The position numbers and the translations under genes are program-made. Positions 10,651-22,513 of a DNA stretch of 64,000 nucleotides are shown here, one piece after another. Within the stretch, counting starts at the first letter, position 1; each line of letters starts with the position of its first letter. Origin of the DNA: Viola odorata (lineage: Eukaryota > Streptophyta > Magnoliopsida > Malpighiales > Violaceae); NCBI GenBank assembly GCA_963691705.1, contig OY829545.1:44813475-44877474 (forward strand), given 5' to 3'. Below the pieces are notes generated by a model, which worked only from the letters and a program-made list of their open reading frames with translations, did no database searches and had not been told where the DNA came from.

Positions 10651-11546
10651 AGTGCGAATAATTAAACAGTTGATATTTACAGAAAATAAACAGTTGATAT
10701 TACAGAAAATTAAAAGTGTTAGTACGACAAATAATCATACGAAGCATACGAGTATTTTACGAAAAAAAAGTGAATTAAAAAATTCATGTATAAAACATAC
10801 GAAAAATAGCACGTATCATGAAAAACAATTATACGAAGCATGTGAGCATTTTACGTAAAAAAAATTACGACTCGAAGGCTCGGAAAAATATAAATGGGCT
10901 GGGCCCAGCTTAAAAATTTGGAGAAATGGGCCAGGAACAATTCCTGGCCCAAGGAAATTCATTTAAATGGTGATGGGCCAAGCCCATCACCTTTCTTTCA
11001 TTTTCTCGCGCAAAGGGCCGCTGGCCCGATCAACTCATCTTCAACCTTCCATCGCCGGCGCCACTGCAGGCGACGGAGGTAGCGAACCAGGCGACCAACT
11101 CGCCTGGTTCTTGGCCCAAACGGAGCCTCTCCCTTCCAACAACACAATCAAGCAATCACAGTCACGTAAATCCCAGCCAAACAGTGGCAATTGCAACGGT
11201 AATAATAATGCACATTAATTCATTTAATTAGCAAATAAATACCCCAAGTGTTCAAACAATTCAATCACTGCTAGTGTGATGTAACTAACTTAAAACTCAA
11301 GCAATTGAACATATTTGAGCAACCAAATGATCGTCTAAGGCATGAACAAAAATCAAAGAAAGAAACAGTGAGAGAGAGAGAAAGAACGGCTTACAGCGGT
11401 GGTGCTGCCGGCGGACGACGGCGATGAATGAGAGTGAGTGTGAGCGAATGGGGTTCAGGAGTGCAGGAATTGGACCGAAAAAGGGGGAGAGAGCAATGCT
11501 GTTTTTTTTCAAGATTTTCGGACCGTTTGCGCGTAGGGAATGCTTG

Positions 11547-11556
11547 CTATTTATAG
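11547..11556 (-). promoter_or_regulatory. LTR TATA box (middle LTR)
   Basis: The minus strand reads CTATAAATAG, about 920 bp into the LTR from its 5' end. This gives U3 of roughly 0.95 kb and R-U5 of about 3.1 kb. The same box is in all three LTRs. Confidence 0.65.
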
Positions 11557-12477
11557 TCAGGGAACGCGTGAGGAGGCCGGACGTGGGAGATGCGCGTGGT
11601 GGCCGGACGTGTGCACTGGCTGGGCTAGGGGAACCGTGATGATGGCGGAGGGCTAGGGAGCTAGGGAGCAGTTGGCTCGGGCAAGGACTTCCGCTGCCTC
11701 CCTCGTGCGTGCACTGTGCATGTGCATTATGCACATTAAATCAAGGGCCATTGATCTGGTTGACTTTCCTTGGTTGACCAGATCAATGGCTATGATCAAA
11801 TGGCCTTTTATCTGATTTAAATGGCCTCGAGCCAGTTTCCGGGAACAAACGTTCTGACTTTTCGAGCCGAAGGTACCGTCACGTAGAAAAAAATACGACG
11901 GGTTTAACCGTCTACAGCGAATGACGAGAATTTTTCGTTTAACGTGTTTATTTTTGTGTTAAAAAACGTGAAACGTTTGAACGGAAAAATAATAACGTTA
12001 CGCCGAAAATCACACGAATCGCTGTAGACCGTTGCGACCAGAAAAAAATCTAGCAACTAGTTGATGGAAAACATTTTAAAGTCAAGCTATGGTCCGAGTG
12101 GACTTACTCGGGTCTAATAAAAGCTCGAATAAAAATAATAATAAAATAATAAAAATACTAAAAGATGTGCTACAATATAAAAAATCCTAAAATTCATGTG
12201 ATGACCTAAAACGAAGAAAAAATTAGCAAACGACTGCCGGATAATTAAAAATGTGATTTTTAAGGGTAAAAATATTAATGATAATAATAATGAAAATACA
12301 TGCCGAAAAATTAAAAATGCGATTTCGAAGGCTGACGATGCTGACGATGATGCAAAAATGCAACGAAACACCTAAAAATGCTAGCGACATTAAATCAACT
12401 GAAAATGACTGTGAATTAGCTGAATGACAGAAATGCTAAAATTAAATAAAAATGGCGTCAAAATTCGGGTATCAACA

Positions 12478-12495
12478 GTTGCCCCCTCTTTACTG
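12478..12495 (-). promoter_or_regulatory. Polypurine tract of element A
   Basis: On the minus strand the bases directly before the LTR TG end read CAGTAAAGAGGGGGCAAC, a typical plus-strand primer. It marks 12477/12478 as the internal/3' LTR boundary. The equivalent site of the left copy lies outside the window. Confidence 0.85.
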
Positions 12496-12574
12496 TCTTA
12501 TCGAAGTATTTGATAAGCAGTAAAGACAGTTGCCCCTATATCCGAATTTTGACGACACAGCGGGTCTTACCTCA

Positions 12575-13440
12575 AACTTACAGTGATGATGTCGCTCTGG
12601 GAGGAGGTAGTTGCTTGATGTCGCTCTGGGAGGAGGAGATTGTTTGATGCTGTCACTGGGGATACCAGGTGCTTGCTTGATGTCACTCTGAGAGGAGGAA
12701 AGTGATGCTGCCACTCTGGGAGGAGGTAATCCGCTGACATCGCTCTGGGAGGAGATAGGTTGTTGATCGAAAATGTAAACGACAGCTCCACTGGGGGGGG
12801 GATGATCGCTTGACATGTGACTGATGTTGCTTCGGAAGATAATGCGCGATTCGCAGAAGTATGAATGATTTGTCCTAATGATGTCACTCTAGGAGGAGGA
12901 AAATAATTATGCAGAAATGTAGAATTGTGTGAGGGATGTTGCTCTGGGAGGGGAAGAAATGCCAAGGTTGAAAAAGGTAGAACTACGCTATGCTATCACT
13001 CTGGGAGGAGAAGAAATGCTTGATGCTGAAAACTAAACCTATGATGTCACTCTGGGAGGAGAAGAAATGCTAAGGCTGAAAACTAAATGCTGTCACTCTG
13101 GGAGGAGAAGAAATGCTTGATGCTGAAAACTAAACCTATGATGTCACTCTGGGAGGAGAAGAAATGCTAAGGCTGAAAACTAAATGCTGTCACTCTAGGA
13201 GGAGAAGAAATGCTAGGTCGGAATCTAAACTATGTTGTCACTCTGGGAGGAGAAGAATGTTAATGCTTTTGATGGTGTTATTTGGTGATGAGGGAATTGA
13301 TGTTGGCACTGGGGATAAAAACGTGTTTACAAAATTGATGATGTTGTTCGTGGATGTCACTCTGGGAGGAGATGGTTGGTTGATGTCACTCTGGGAGGAG
13401 GTATGCTTTTGATGTCACTCTAGGAGGAGGTATGCTTTAA
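12575..13440. repeat. Repeat family a: TCACTCTGGGAGGAG tandem repeats next to the PPT
   Basis: About fifteen imperfect copies of a (G)TCACTCTGGGAGGAG core, followed by AAGAAATGCT or AGGT-type spacers. Around 12990-13260 the spacing is ~50 bp with a double-length (~105 bp) higher-order alternation of spacer types. The block lies just inside the 3' LTR boundary, the hypervariable 3' UTR position where Tat-lineage elements are known to grow tandem repeats. Confidence 0.8.
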
Positions 13441-13447
13441 ATTCTAG

Positions 13448-13868
13448 TCTGGGCGAGGCTATCGCATTGCTTGATGCTGGTATGAAAAATGAGGTTGCAT
13501 GTCGGTGCGAGGCTATCGCTCTTCGGACGATGATGTGGAAATACGGATAAAGGTCCGTGCGAGGCTATCGCTCTCCGGACGTCGTCGTGGTGATGTGAAT
13601 GAATGTCCGTGCGAGGCTATCACTCTCTGGATGTTGACGTGGCAATGTAAATGAATGTCCATGTGAGGCTATCGCTCTCCGAGTGTTGACGTGGCAATGC
13701 GGATGAAGGTCTGTGCGAGGCTATCGCTCTCCGGACGCTGGTGCTGAAAATGTAGTTATACGACCATGCGAGGCTATCGCTCTCCAGACGCTGGTGTTGA
13801 AAGTATAGTCACTCAAGGAGGAGTTATTTAGATATGCAGAAAAGTAGTCGCTCAAGGAGGAGTATTTT
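13448..13868. repeat. Repeat family b: CGAGGCTATCG tandem repeats (copy 2)
   Basis: Second-copy counterpart of 181-600, with the same number and order of units. Confidence 0.78.
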
Positions 13869-14038
13869 TAGATACACGAAAAAAAGTAGTTGCTCACGGA
13901 GGAGTGATAATTATGCAGAAATATAGAATTATGTAAATGAGAGTTGTAACGTACCTTCGCTCGGATATTGATTGACGATAACATACCTTTGCCCTGATGT
14001 TGATTTGATATTTGGGGTGACTGTTTATGAATTTTCAA

Positions 14039-15524
14039 GATATGGTGTGGGGACGTGACCTGACACAACATTAACAGATGACATGTGCGGACGTGACCAG
14101 ACACAATATTAACAAACGCGATGTGGGGACGTGACCCTTCAACGCTTAACAGACAATATGCGTGGACGTGACCAGACACAACCTTATCAGACGACTGTGC
14201 GGACGTGACCGGACCTGACATTAACAGCATGATGTGGGGACGTGACCTTTCACAACGCTTAACAGACAACATGTGCGGACGTAACCAGACACAACATTAT
14301 CAGACGATTGTGCGGACGTGACCAGACACAGTATTAAAAAACACGATGTGGGGACGTGACCCTTCACAACGCTTAGCAGGCAACCTGTGCGGACGTGACG
14401 AGACACAACATTATCAGACGACATGTGCGGACGTGACCAGACACAGCCTTAAAAACACGATGTGGGGACGTGACCCTTCACAACGCTTAGCAGACAACCT
14501 GTGCGGACGTGACCAGACACAACATTATCAGATGACATGTGCGGACGTGACCAGACACAGCCTTAAAAACACGATGTGGGGACGTGACCCTTCACAACGC
14601 TTAACAGTCAATATGTGCGGACATGACCAGACACAACATTATCAGACGACTGTGCGGACGTGACCAGACACAGCATTAAAAACACGATGTGGGGACGTGA
14701 CCCTTCACAACGCTTAACAGACAATATGTGCGGACGTGACCAGACACAACATTATCAGACGACTGTGCGGACGTGACCAGACACAGCATTAAAAACACGA
14801 TGTGGGGACGTGACCCTTCACAACGCTTAACAGACAATATGTGTGGACGTGACCAGACATAACATTATCAGACGACTGTGCGGACGTGACCAGACACAAC
14901 ATTAAAAACACGATGTGGGGACGTGACCCTTCACAACGCTTAACAGACAATATGTGTGGACATGACCAGACATAACATTATCAGACGACTGTGTGGACGT
15001 GACCAGACACAGCATTAAAAACACGATGTGGGGACGTGACCCTTCACAACGCTTAACAGACAATATGTGTGGACGTGACCAGACACAACTTTCTAGGACA
15101 CGATGTGGGGACGTGACCTGAACACAACGCTTAACAGACAATATGTGTGGACGTGACCAGACATAACATTATCAGACGACTGTGCGGACGTGACCAGACA
15201 CAGCATTAAAAACACGATGTGGGGACGTGACCCTTCACAACGCTTAACAGACAATATGTGTGGACGTGACCAGACATAACATTATCAGACGACTGTGCGG
15301 ACGTGACCAGACACAGCATTAAAAACACGATGTGGGGACGTGACCCTTCACAACGCTTAACAGACAATATGTGTGGACGTGACCAGACACAGCATTAAAA
15401 ACACGATGTGGGGACGTGACCCTTCACAACGCTTAACAGACAATATGTGTGGACGTGACCAGACACAACTTTCTAAGACACGATGTGGGGACGTGACCTG
15501 AACACAACGCTTAACAGATGGTGT
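14039..15524. repeat. Repeat family c: 113-bp higher-order repeat (copy 2)
   Basis: Counterpart of 772-2255. It differs by several substitutions and by a 2-bp insertion near 14835 that restores a monomer shortened in copy 1 (near 1568). Confidence 0.88.
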
Positions 15525-18500
15525 AAGAAGGGAAAGCAAGTCTTACCTTGAACTTACCGTACGAATTGAAATGGAGAGTGGTTGACCGTGAGGGAACGAG
15601 ATTCACCACACGAAGTTGATTTGGGAGTGGTAACGTACTCCATTCGACGCTGATTGGATTTTGATGAAAATCCAAGATGGCGAGGGCTTTACAACGATGT
15701 CGTCATCGAAGACCCATGGTGAGGAGTGGTGATGTTCTTCATTCGACGTTCGATCCAAGGCGAGGGCTTTACAACGATGTCGTCATCGAAGACCCATGGT
15801 TGAGGAGTCACCGGAGCATATCTGTGTCCTGCAAATTGGAAGGAAGCAAATACAAAGTAGCAACAAAATAGAAAAAGGAGAGAGCAATTGACCTGTGAGA
15901 AATATCAAATATTCCTACCTTTAACCCACGGCTTTCCCCCAAGTTTTTTTGTTTGGAATGAAAATGATTTCTTTGTTTAAGAAAATAAATTCAAGCCTTT
16001 TTCTCTTTTTGGATAAAATGTGCGTTCAGTTTTCATTATATGAACATGATTGATTCAAGTCTAGATAACGTCTACGTCTTGTTCAAGAAATAACGACCTC
16101 AAGGACAAGACTTTCCCACAACTTGCAGCCGTAAACAATCCTCACCTGATATTAGTGTTTGCACTCACGCTCTGGAACAAGGCTAAGTGTTTTACACTCA
16201 TAAAGATGCAACTAACATGATACATAATTTACAGTTCGCAATGTCAATCCGAGTGAATATACTTCGAATGAAGATGCACATGCATGGGCGTTCTAATAAT
16301 TGATGGGACTTTTACGGAAAAGAATGAAAGGACACGAAAAGTCCGGAAAGGAGTTTGTTTTGGGAAATATTGCTTTGTTAAGGAGTTGGAAGGCTTTTGA
16401 TGAGTGATGCTTTGCTAATTGGCCAGGATGAGGGCGAGGTGCGCGAGTCTTTTCACTTTTTGCTGGGGATTCTTGCTTGACAGAGTGCGTGAGCTCTGGG
16501 ATCCTTGTTGGGGGTGCTTTCCCTTTGGCCAGGGGCCCTTTTCTTGAGTCTTCATTGGGGAGCGTCGTCGCTGTTCATTTTACGACTTACTACTTGAGTT
16601 GGCCTGGGGCCCCTTTCTCTTCTCGGGTTCTCACTAGGGATGCTTGCTTTGAGGTTTCTTGAGTTGGCCTTGGGCCTCTTTTGCTTGACTTTACTAGGGG
16701 AAGGCTGCTTTGAGATTTCTCGAGTTGGCCTTGGGCCTTTCTACTCGAGTTCACTGGGGAAAGTTTTCTTCGAGATTTTCTCGAATTGAGTTGTCCCCGG
16801 GCTGTGATTGCTTTGGCTCTTCGATTTTTTGTATTCGTCGAAGGTCTCTGAGCACTTTTCTTTTCTTTTCCCTTTTTCCCCTCTCTCCTTTTTCTTTTTT
16901 TTCCTCTCCTTTTCCCCCTCTTTTTTTTTATATATATATATCCCTCCCCTTTTTGATTTGATTTGAAAATGCAACAGAGCAGAGCAAGCACAGCATTTGT
17001 CTTGATCTCTTCCCCTTCTGTCTTGAGGCCTCGGCCTTCGTCGTTGCTGCTTCTTCAGTGATGGTCCTTAGCGATCTCCTGGTGACCTTTTCCGTCTCTT
17101 TCATCGTGCTCTTGGACTCGACGTGCTTTTACTTCCGGCTGACGATTTTAGCTGAAACTGCTCTTTGGCTCCCGGGGTATGAGTGATATTGACGGTTTGG
17201 GGAGTGATGGCATATATGGTGGAAAGAGGGAAAAAACGAAAAAAAGTGGAGAAAATCGTAAAAGTCCCATGTCACTTTATAGCTATCCCATGTCTAATGG
17301 CGCATGTACCCTGGATATTATGCGAATTCAACTAGTATCTAGTCAGGCACTTACACTCATGAAAGAAACAAAGCGTGAAGCCCCAAAATACTCACAGGGA
17401 TATGTTTTGTGATTGCTTATGTCTAGACGTGCCATGGATATAAGAGCTAACAGACAAAATCATGTATGTTTCATATAATTTCTAATGAACGCACAAGTCA
17501 TCCATGTCGTGATAAAGTATGCTTGAAAAAAAAATTCAAAACATCAAATTTTTGTTTTCATCCTCTCCCTCCTCTCTTTTTTTTAGCCCAAGTTGCACAT
17601 GTATAAAGATAATTTTTTTGCGAACACTAAGGATTTTAGCCAACATGACGCATGCACCCTTGCAATCAATGTAAATAGCGGAAAAATTGTGAAAATGTAA
17701 ATTGCGAATATATAAATTACGGAAACAGAAATTGCGGAAACGGAAATTGCAAAAATGTAAAAGGACAACTTCCTTGAAAAATGAGCTCGGACATTTTTTT
17801 CTCCTTCTTTTGGTCGTCGCTTCACCTGCTTGCCCCCAAGTTTACAAGTCTCGTTGCACCTGAAATGCAAAACCACGGAAATGTAAACTGCGAGACCATA
17901 ATTTTCAGAAACGTAAATTGCGACAAGGGGAAATTGTAAACATGAAGGACAACTTCCTTGAAAAATGAGCTTTGACATTTTTCAACACCTTCCTTCGGTT
18001 GTCACTTCATTCGCTTGCCCCCATATTTACAAGTCTTGCTGCACCTGAAATGAAGACACAGTCAAATAATAAATTCATAGGGAAAAGGTACCCCAAGATG
18101 TTGAATTTAAAATTAACGAAAGAGAATAATTGAAAAGAACACGTGGGTTGCCTCCCACGAAGCGCCCTTGTTTAAAGTCGTAGGCTCGACTATGGTGTGC
18201 GTTTGAGCCTTGTGCTTTTGGATCAACATCCCTTTGAACTTCATTGCTTGCCACCAAGACTTTTCCTGATGAAGGACTATCTCCTTTTCCGCCCTTTCTC
18301 TTAAATGGACCGATTTGCATGGAATCCCGGCCTCATTCTTAATTGTGGTGATACTTTCTTTATCGCTAAAGACATAGGGTTTATCAAAACCCATTGAATC
18401 AACATTCATCCTGAAACGCGAATAGTACAAGACGCTCGAAGAGGGGGTTAAATATATTTATTTATTTTTAAACCAAAGGGGAACGCAAGTCCCTATAAAC

Positions 18501-18603
18501 AAGACATGCACGCATATTACAAAGAGACATCAGGAAGCGTGGCGGCGGTCTAATTACGCAGAGCCCCCCCCCCCCCAGACTTCTTCACGCAAATGGTTGA
18601 GCC
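15525..18603. other. Gene-free part of A internal region, downstream of gag (copy 2)
   Basis: Same content and order as 2256-5334: direct repeats at 15680 and 15760, GAGTTGGCC repeats, pyrimidine tract, ~185-bp duplication, and a C13 run near 18564. No pol domain found. Confidence 0.75.
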
Positions 18604-20172
18604 CTATATCATCCTTCCACTACCCAAAGTATGATTTGGAATAGGGTTGATGGTCATGCTAGAACCTTCGAAAGAGATGCATTTGTTCTTGATCAAGCGA
18701 TCAACCTTTCCTCTAAGAGCAGAGCAGTCTTCTATGGCATGGCCTTGAGCTCCAGCGTGGTACGTGCATCTAGCAATAGGGTTGTACCACTTCGGATAAG
18801 GAGGTTGTATAGGCTGAATCGGGATTGGCGCAATTTGCCCGGCTGTCAAGAGATGCTCGTAAATTTCCTCTAAAGGAATGGGAAGAGGTGGTAGCGGTTT
18901 CCTGTTCCAAAGGGTGTGTTGGTTCTTTTGTGGGATATGTGGTGGAGGCGATGGGGAAGGTCGCCGGTTACTAGGTCCCGAGGAGACAAAGATGACATCT
19001 TCCTTCATGATGGGTGCTCTTTTAAGCGTTTCTTCTGGTGTGGAAGCGGTGATCCTCCCAGATTTAATTCCTTGTTCAACTCTCTCAGCCACCGTGACTA
19101 TGTCAGAAAAGTTATTTGATGGATTGGATATAAGATAGGTGTAGTAGGGAGCCTTGAAAGTGTTTATGAAAATTGACGAGAGTTCTTTGTCATTTAGCGG
19201 AGAAGAAATTCTAGATGGTAGCCCTCTCCACCTCTGAGCGTAAGTCTTCACCGATTCGTCGGTCCTCTTCTCTAGATCCTGTAGATCAGAACGGTCTGGT
19301 GCAACTTCCAAGTTGAATTTGTATTGCCTGTAGAAGGCATCGGACAGGTCTCTCCATGTCCTGATCCTGGCTCTGTCTAGGCCCATATACCAAGTTAGGG
19401 CGTGCTTGGTCAAGCTTTCTCGGAATAGATGTATCAACAACGGCTCGTTGTGGATCATCTCGGCCATCTTATTGCAGTATGCTCTGAGGTGGGTCTTTGG
19501 GCACTCTTCCCCAGTATACTTTTCGAAGTCAGGGATCTTGTACTTCGGAGGTATAACGATCCCGGGGACCATACACATATCGGCGGGACCTGTGGGATCA
19601 AATGGATCGGCCCCTTCGATTGCTCTGAGTCTTTCCTCGAGAAGATTCAGTCTGTCACCTTTTGGTTCTTCGGTTCTGATGGGGTTAGAACCGAAGGGTA
19701 GCGTAGGTTCTGACGAGAACTGAGGATGTGCTGGGTTGAAAGTGAGGAGCTGAGTTCCCACAGGTCCGGGAATTGTGCTTGGAGGAATAAGGGGGAGATA
19801 CAAAGCCTCTAGGTGGGCCTGACTCTTGCTGGGGTCCACAGTAGGGTTGATTGAAAGGTGCTGAAGCGACGGGGAGATCTCTTCACCCGCCTTAACTGTA
19901 GGATGTGCAGTGATGGGTACAGCGAAGGGATTATCCCATCTCCAATGGCCCGGGGGGCCAGAAAGTGGTGGGAGTATGGAAGATCCTGCGACGGTGAGCG
20001 AAGAGGAAGGTCCGTTTGTTTGAGGGAGATCAAAACCCGGTGGCACTTCGGTGACAGCTTCATCTCTTTCCTTTTCGGCCCTGGCGGCCCTTTCTGTACT
20101 GATCCTAACTTGCTCCTCTAACTCTGCGATTCTAGCCATTAGTGCTTCGTCGGTCTTGGCCAGTTCAGTCAT
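18604..20172 (-). CDS. gag: Gag polyprotein of element A (copy 2)
   Basis: Its translation is identical to the copy at 5335-6903 over all 522 residues: coiled-coil N terminus, Retrotrans_gag core and variant zinc knuckle. Perfect protein identity between tandem copies points to a recent duplication, to selection on Gag, or to both. It lies in the complete internal region bounded by LTRs at 8372-12477 and 21641-25747. Like copy 1, no enzymatic domain follows it. Confidence 0.92.
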   Translation of the reverse strand: MTELAKTDEALMARIAELEEQVRISTERAARAEKERDEAVTEVPPGFDLPQTNGPSSSLTVAGSSILPPLSGPPGHWRWDNPFAVPITAHPTVKAGEEISPSLQHLSINPTVDPSKSQAHLEALYLPLIPPSTIPGPVGTQLLTFNPAHPQFSSEPTLPFGSNPIRTEEPKGDRLNLLEERLRAIEGADPFDPTGPADMCMVPGIVIPPKYKIPDFEKYTGEECPKTHLRAYCNKMAEMIHNEPLLIHLFRESLTKHALTWYMGLDRARIRTWRDLSDAFYRQYKFNLEVAPDRSDLQDLEKRTDESVKTYAQRWRGLPSRISSPLNDKELSSIFINTFKAPYYTYLISNPSNNFSDIVTVAERVEQGIKSGRITASTPEETLKRAPIMKEDVIFVSSGPSNRRPSPSPPPHIPQKNQHTLWNRKPLPPLPIPLEEIYEHLLTAGQIAPIPIQPIQPPYPKWYNPIARCTYHAGAQGHAIEDCSALRGKVDRLIKNKCISFEGSSMTINPIPNHTLGSGRMI

Positions 20173-20952
20173 TTTTCATTTTTGAAGTCTAGTTAGGGGG
20201 AGCCGGTGCGGAGTAGCTTGCTTTCGAGGAGCTATCGTGAACCTGAAAAAGGGAAAAACACAGAAAAAGTAAATACAAGTGAGGATATACAGGTGATATG
20301 CAATCCTGAGGCCTCCACGTTGCTCATTCATTTTCCGGCCACACTTTCACTTGATATTTTCAGGGCGGTCGGAGAGGTGAGGAATCCCAGTGGTTGACAA
20401 GATACGAAGGAAGCCTCTATACATTCCAACGATATGAAGAAAATCTGAGATGCTAACGGCGAAACCCAAATCAGCAGGGGCAACCAATGCCGCCATGCTA
20501 AGAAGATCTCTTTCATACTGTGCTTGCAAATGACGTAGGGCCTGACGCCTGGTGAACCCAACCGAGGGGAGGGATGACAATCAATGCCATGAACTTGGAG
20601 GTCGTGATAAGCTAAGAGGACAAAGCCACGAGTGGGCAATATTTGGCTGTTTTTGTTTTTTTTGAATGTTTGGTCTGATTTTTTGGTTCTTTGGGTGAAA
20701 CGACTGTGTTTATCCCGGAGGGATTTTCTCTTTCTTTTTGCGATAGTCTTTTGAGTTGCGTTTGGATGGATAATTGATATGGAAAAGATGAGGCGATTTT
20801 AATAAATATCCGAAAGAGTACGACTTTATTAAAAGTGTTTACAAAAGTATGGTAAACTTGCTAAATTTATCAAAAATGGCTAAGATAGGTGGAATCAGGG
20901 GTCCTAGCTAAAAGAAAAGATTTTCCGATATCCGAGCCATTCCCTGAAGGTG

Positions 20953-21120
20953 TCATTCCTGGACGTTAGAGTCCTGTTGCCAAAGGTACTCCATCGAAGC
21001 CAACTCCCCTTTCTGCATCTCTAACTCAGCCTCTAAGGCGGCAATTCGGCTTTGTAGTGTCTGATCGTTGAAACTTTGTTCCCCGAAAATATCAAGTGAA
21101 AGTAGTGTAGGTGCCGACAT
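20953..21120 (-). CDS. 55-aa micro-ORF, ORF1 remnant (copy 2)
   Basis: Same ORF as at 7684-7851 in the second tandem copy, from ATG at 21120 to TGA at 20953-20955, with no difference seen. Its N and C termini match the two ends of ORF1 in element B with the middle deleted in frame. Confidence 0.6.
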   Translation of the reverse strand: MSAPTLLSLDIFGEQSFNDQTLQSRIAALEAELEMQKGELASMEYLWQQDSNVQE

Positions 21121-21619
21121 ATTGAATGAGCAAAACGGGTCCTGTGGGACAAAAAATAAAATTTTAAATGCAAAGTAACCTGCACGTGTCAGAAAATTTA
21201 CAGTTCGTATAACAGAAAAATCACGTCAATATGCCACGACAAACAGGTATAATCATGATGCCTGTGCCGGGGCTCTGATTCCGACACCTCTAACTGGCTT
21301 GAATGGTTCCCGGATGATACCATGAAAAGGTCCCTAAAGTGTCGTCCAGTCGCCCGATTCCTTGCGAAATCGTATAACCTTTCGACTGGCTTTAGGGGTT
21401 CATCCGAGTTGGGATTGGTGAACACTACCCAGGACATGTGTCCTAGGGCGTCACTACTACCCTCCTATTTTGGTAATTGTCCCCTGGGTGTAGGGCGCTA
21501 TGAAATGCATATGACAATTGATAAAGTAAATAAATAAACAGCCAGCAATTGATCAAAGCAAATAAATAAACAAATAAAACACCTCTCTAAAAAGATAAAA
21601 ACCGGCTCCGACCCTAAAT

Positions 21620-21637
21620 TCCCCAGTGGAGTCGCCA
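21620..21637 (-). promoter_or_regulatory. Primer binding site, tRNA-Arg (copy 2)
   Basis: Identical to the site at 8351-8368, with the same 3-bp spacer before the LTR at 21641. Confidence 0.9.
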
Positions 21638-22513
21638 AACTGTCGCGCCCCGAAAATTAAAAATTCGCGAGTGTGCAACGAAATTTGAGACCTTCAGATG
21701 CTTGGCGTAAAAGGGACGCCTAGCAGCATGCAATGAAGTCGCCACCCTAATTTTGTTGCTAGGCTTAGGGAACCCTAATCGTCATGGAATAGGAAATATA
21801 ATAAGTAAAAAACTAAAGGCACAAAAAGGGGTCTGGACCCCAGACAAAGGTTCGGGGTCGTATTATGGTCTCGGGAAGGTGTTAGGCACCCGAGTCACAT
21901 CCGAAAACGGTTACCGGTTGATGAGAGAGGTGTTTAAAAAGGTGCTTGAAAAATGCATTTTTGAAAAAGGGGGCCCTCAGAGGAATCGTCACTTTAGCCT
22001 TTTTTACAATCGGGACCGTTCAGGAATAATAAAAAGATCTTTCGGACGGGGTTACCGTTTATCAAGATCGATCGATTATTCTTGACCGTAACGTGATGGG
22101 ACTGAATTTTCCGTAATGCTGAATGAACGCCCTCTTTTTTCATCATCGGGCCATGCATGATTAACCTAATTACTACGTGATTCTAACATGGATTGCTAAC
22201 AGAGTACCAATTTAAATGATAGGTTTTTGAAGTGAAAAAAAACTGAAGTGGGATCGAAAGTCCCCATGTACATGCAGTCAATACAAGCAAGAATTTGAAA
22301 TCAGATGAACATAGTATTTTAAGCACGTCTTTAAACACGTTGTTCATGTGGGTTGATTTTAATTCTAGCAGTTCGATATATCATGCATACAGTTGATATT
22401 TGCAGAAAGCATCGAATAAATAAAAAGGACTTGTGAGGCGTACTTTCGAGCGAAGCTTGAAATTAACCTACAAAATGAGAGTGTTAGTGATAGCTTGAGA
22501 GATAACTGATCAA

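Larger units (their letters stand above)
8372..12477 (-). repeat. Element A middle LTR, shared by two tandem copies
   Basis: This 4106-bp LTR has TG...CA ends (plus strand TGTCGCGCCCC to ...GGTATCAACA). On its left are a 3-bp spacer and the tRNA-Arg PBS. On its right is a polypurine tract reading on the minus strand. It is therefore the 5' LTR of the left copy and the 3' LTR of the right copy. It carries a minus-strand TATA box at 11547-11556 and two tandem repeat blocks. Positions 8372 to about 10770 are nearly identical to the right LTR, whereas 10770-12477 differ at about 28 sites by eye. Confidence 0.92.

Noticed and set aside
11297..11734. 145-aa minus frame in the A LTR
   Set aside because: It spans the TATA box and the transcription start region and changes composition between the three LTRs.
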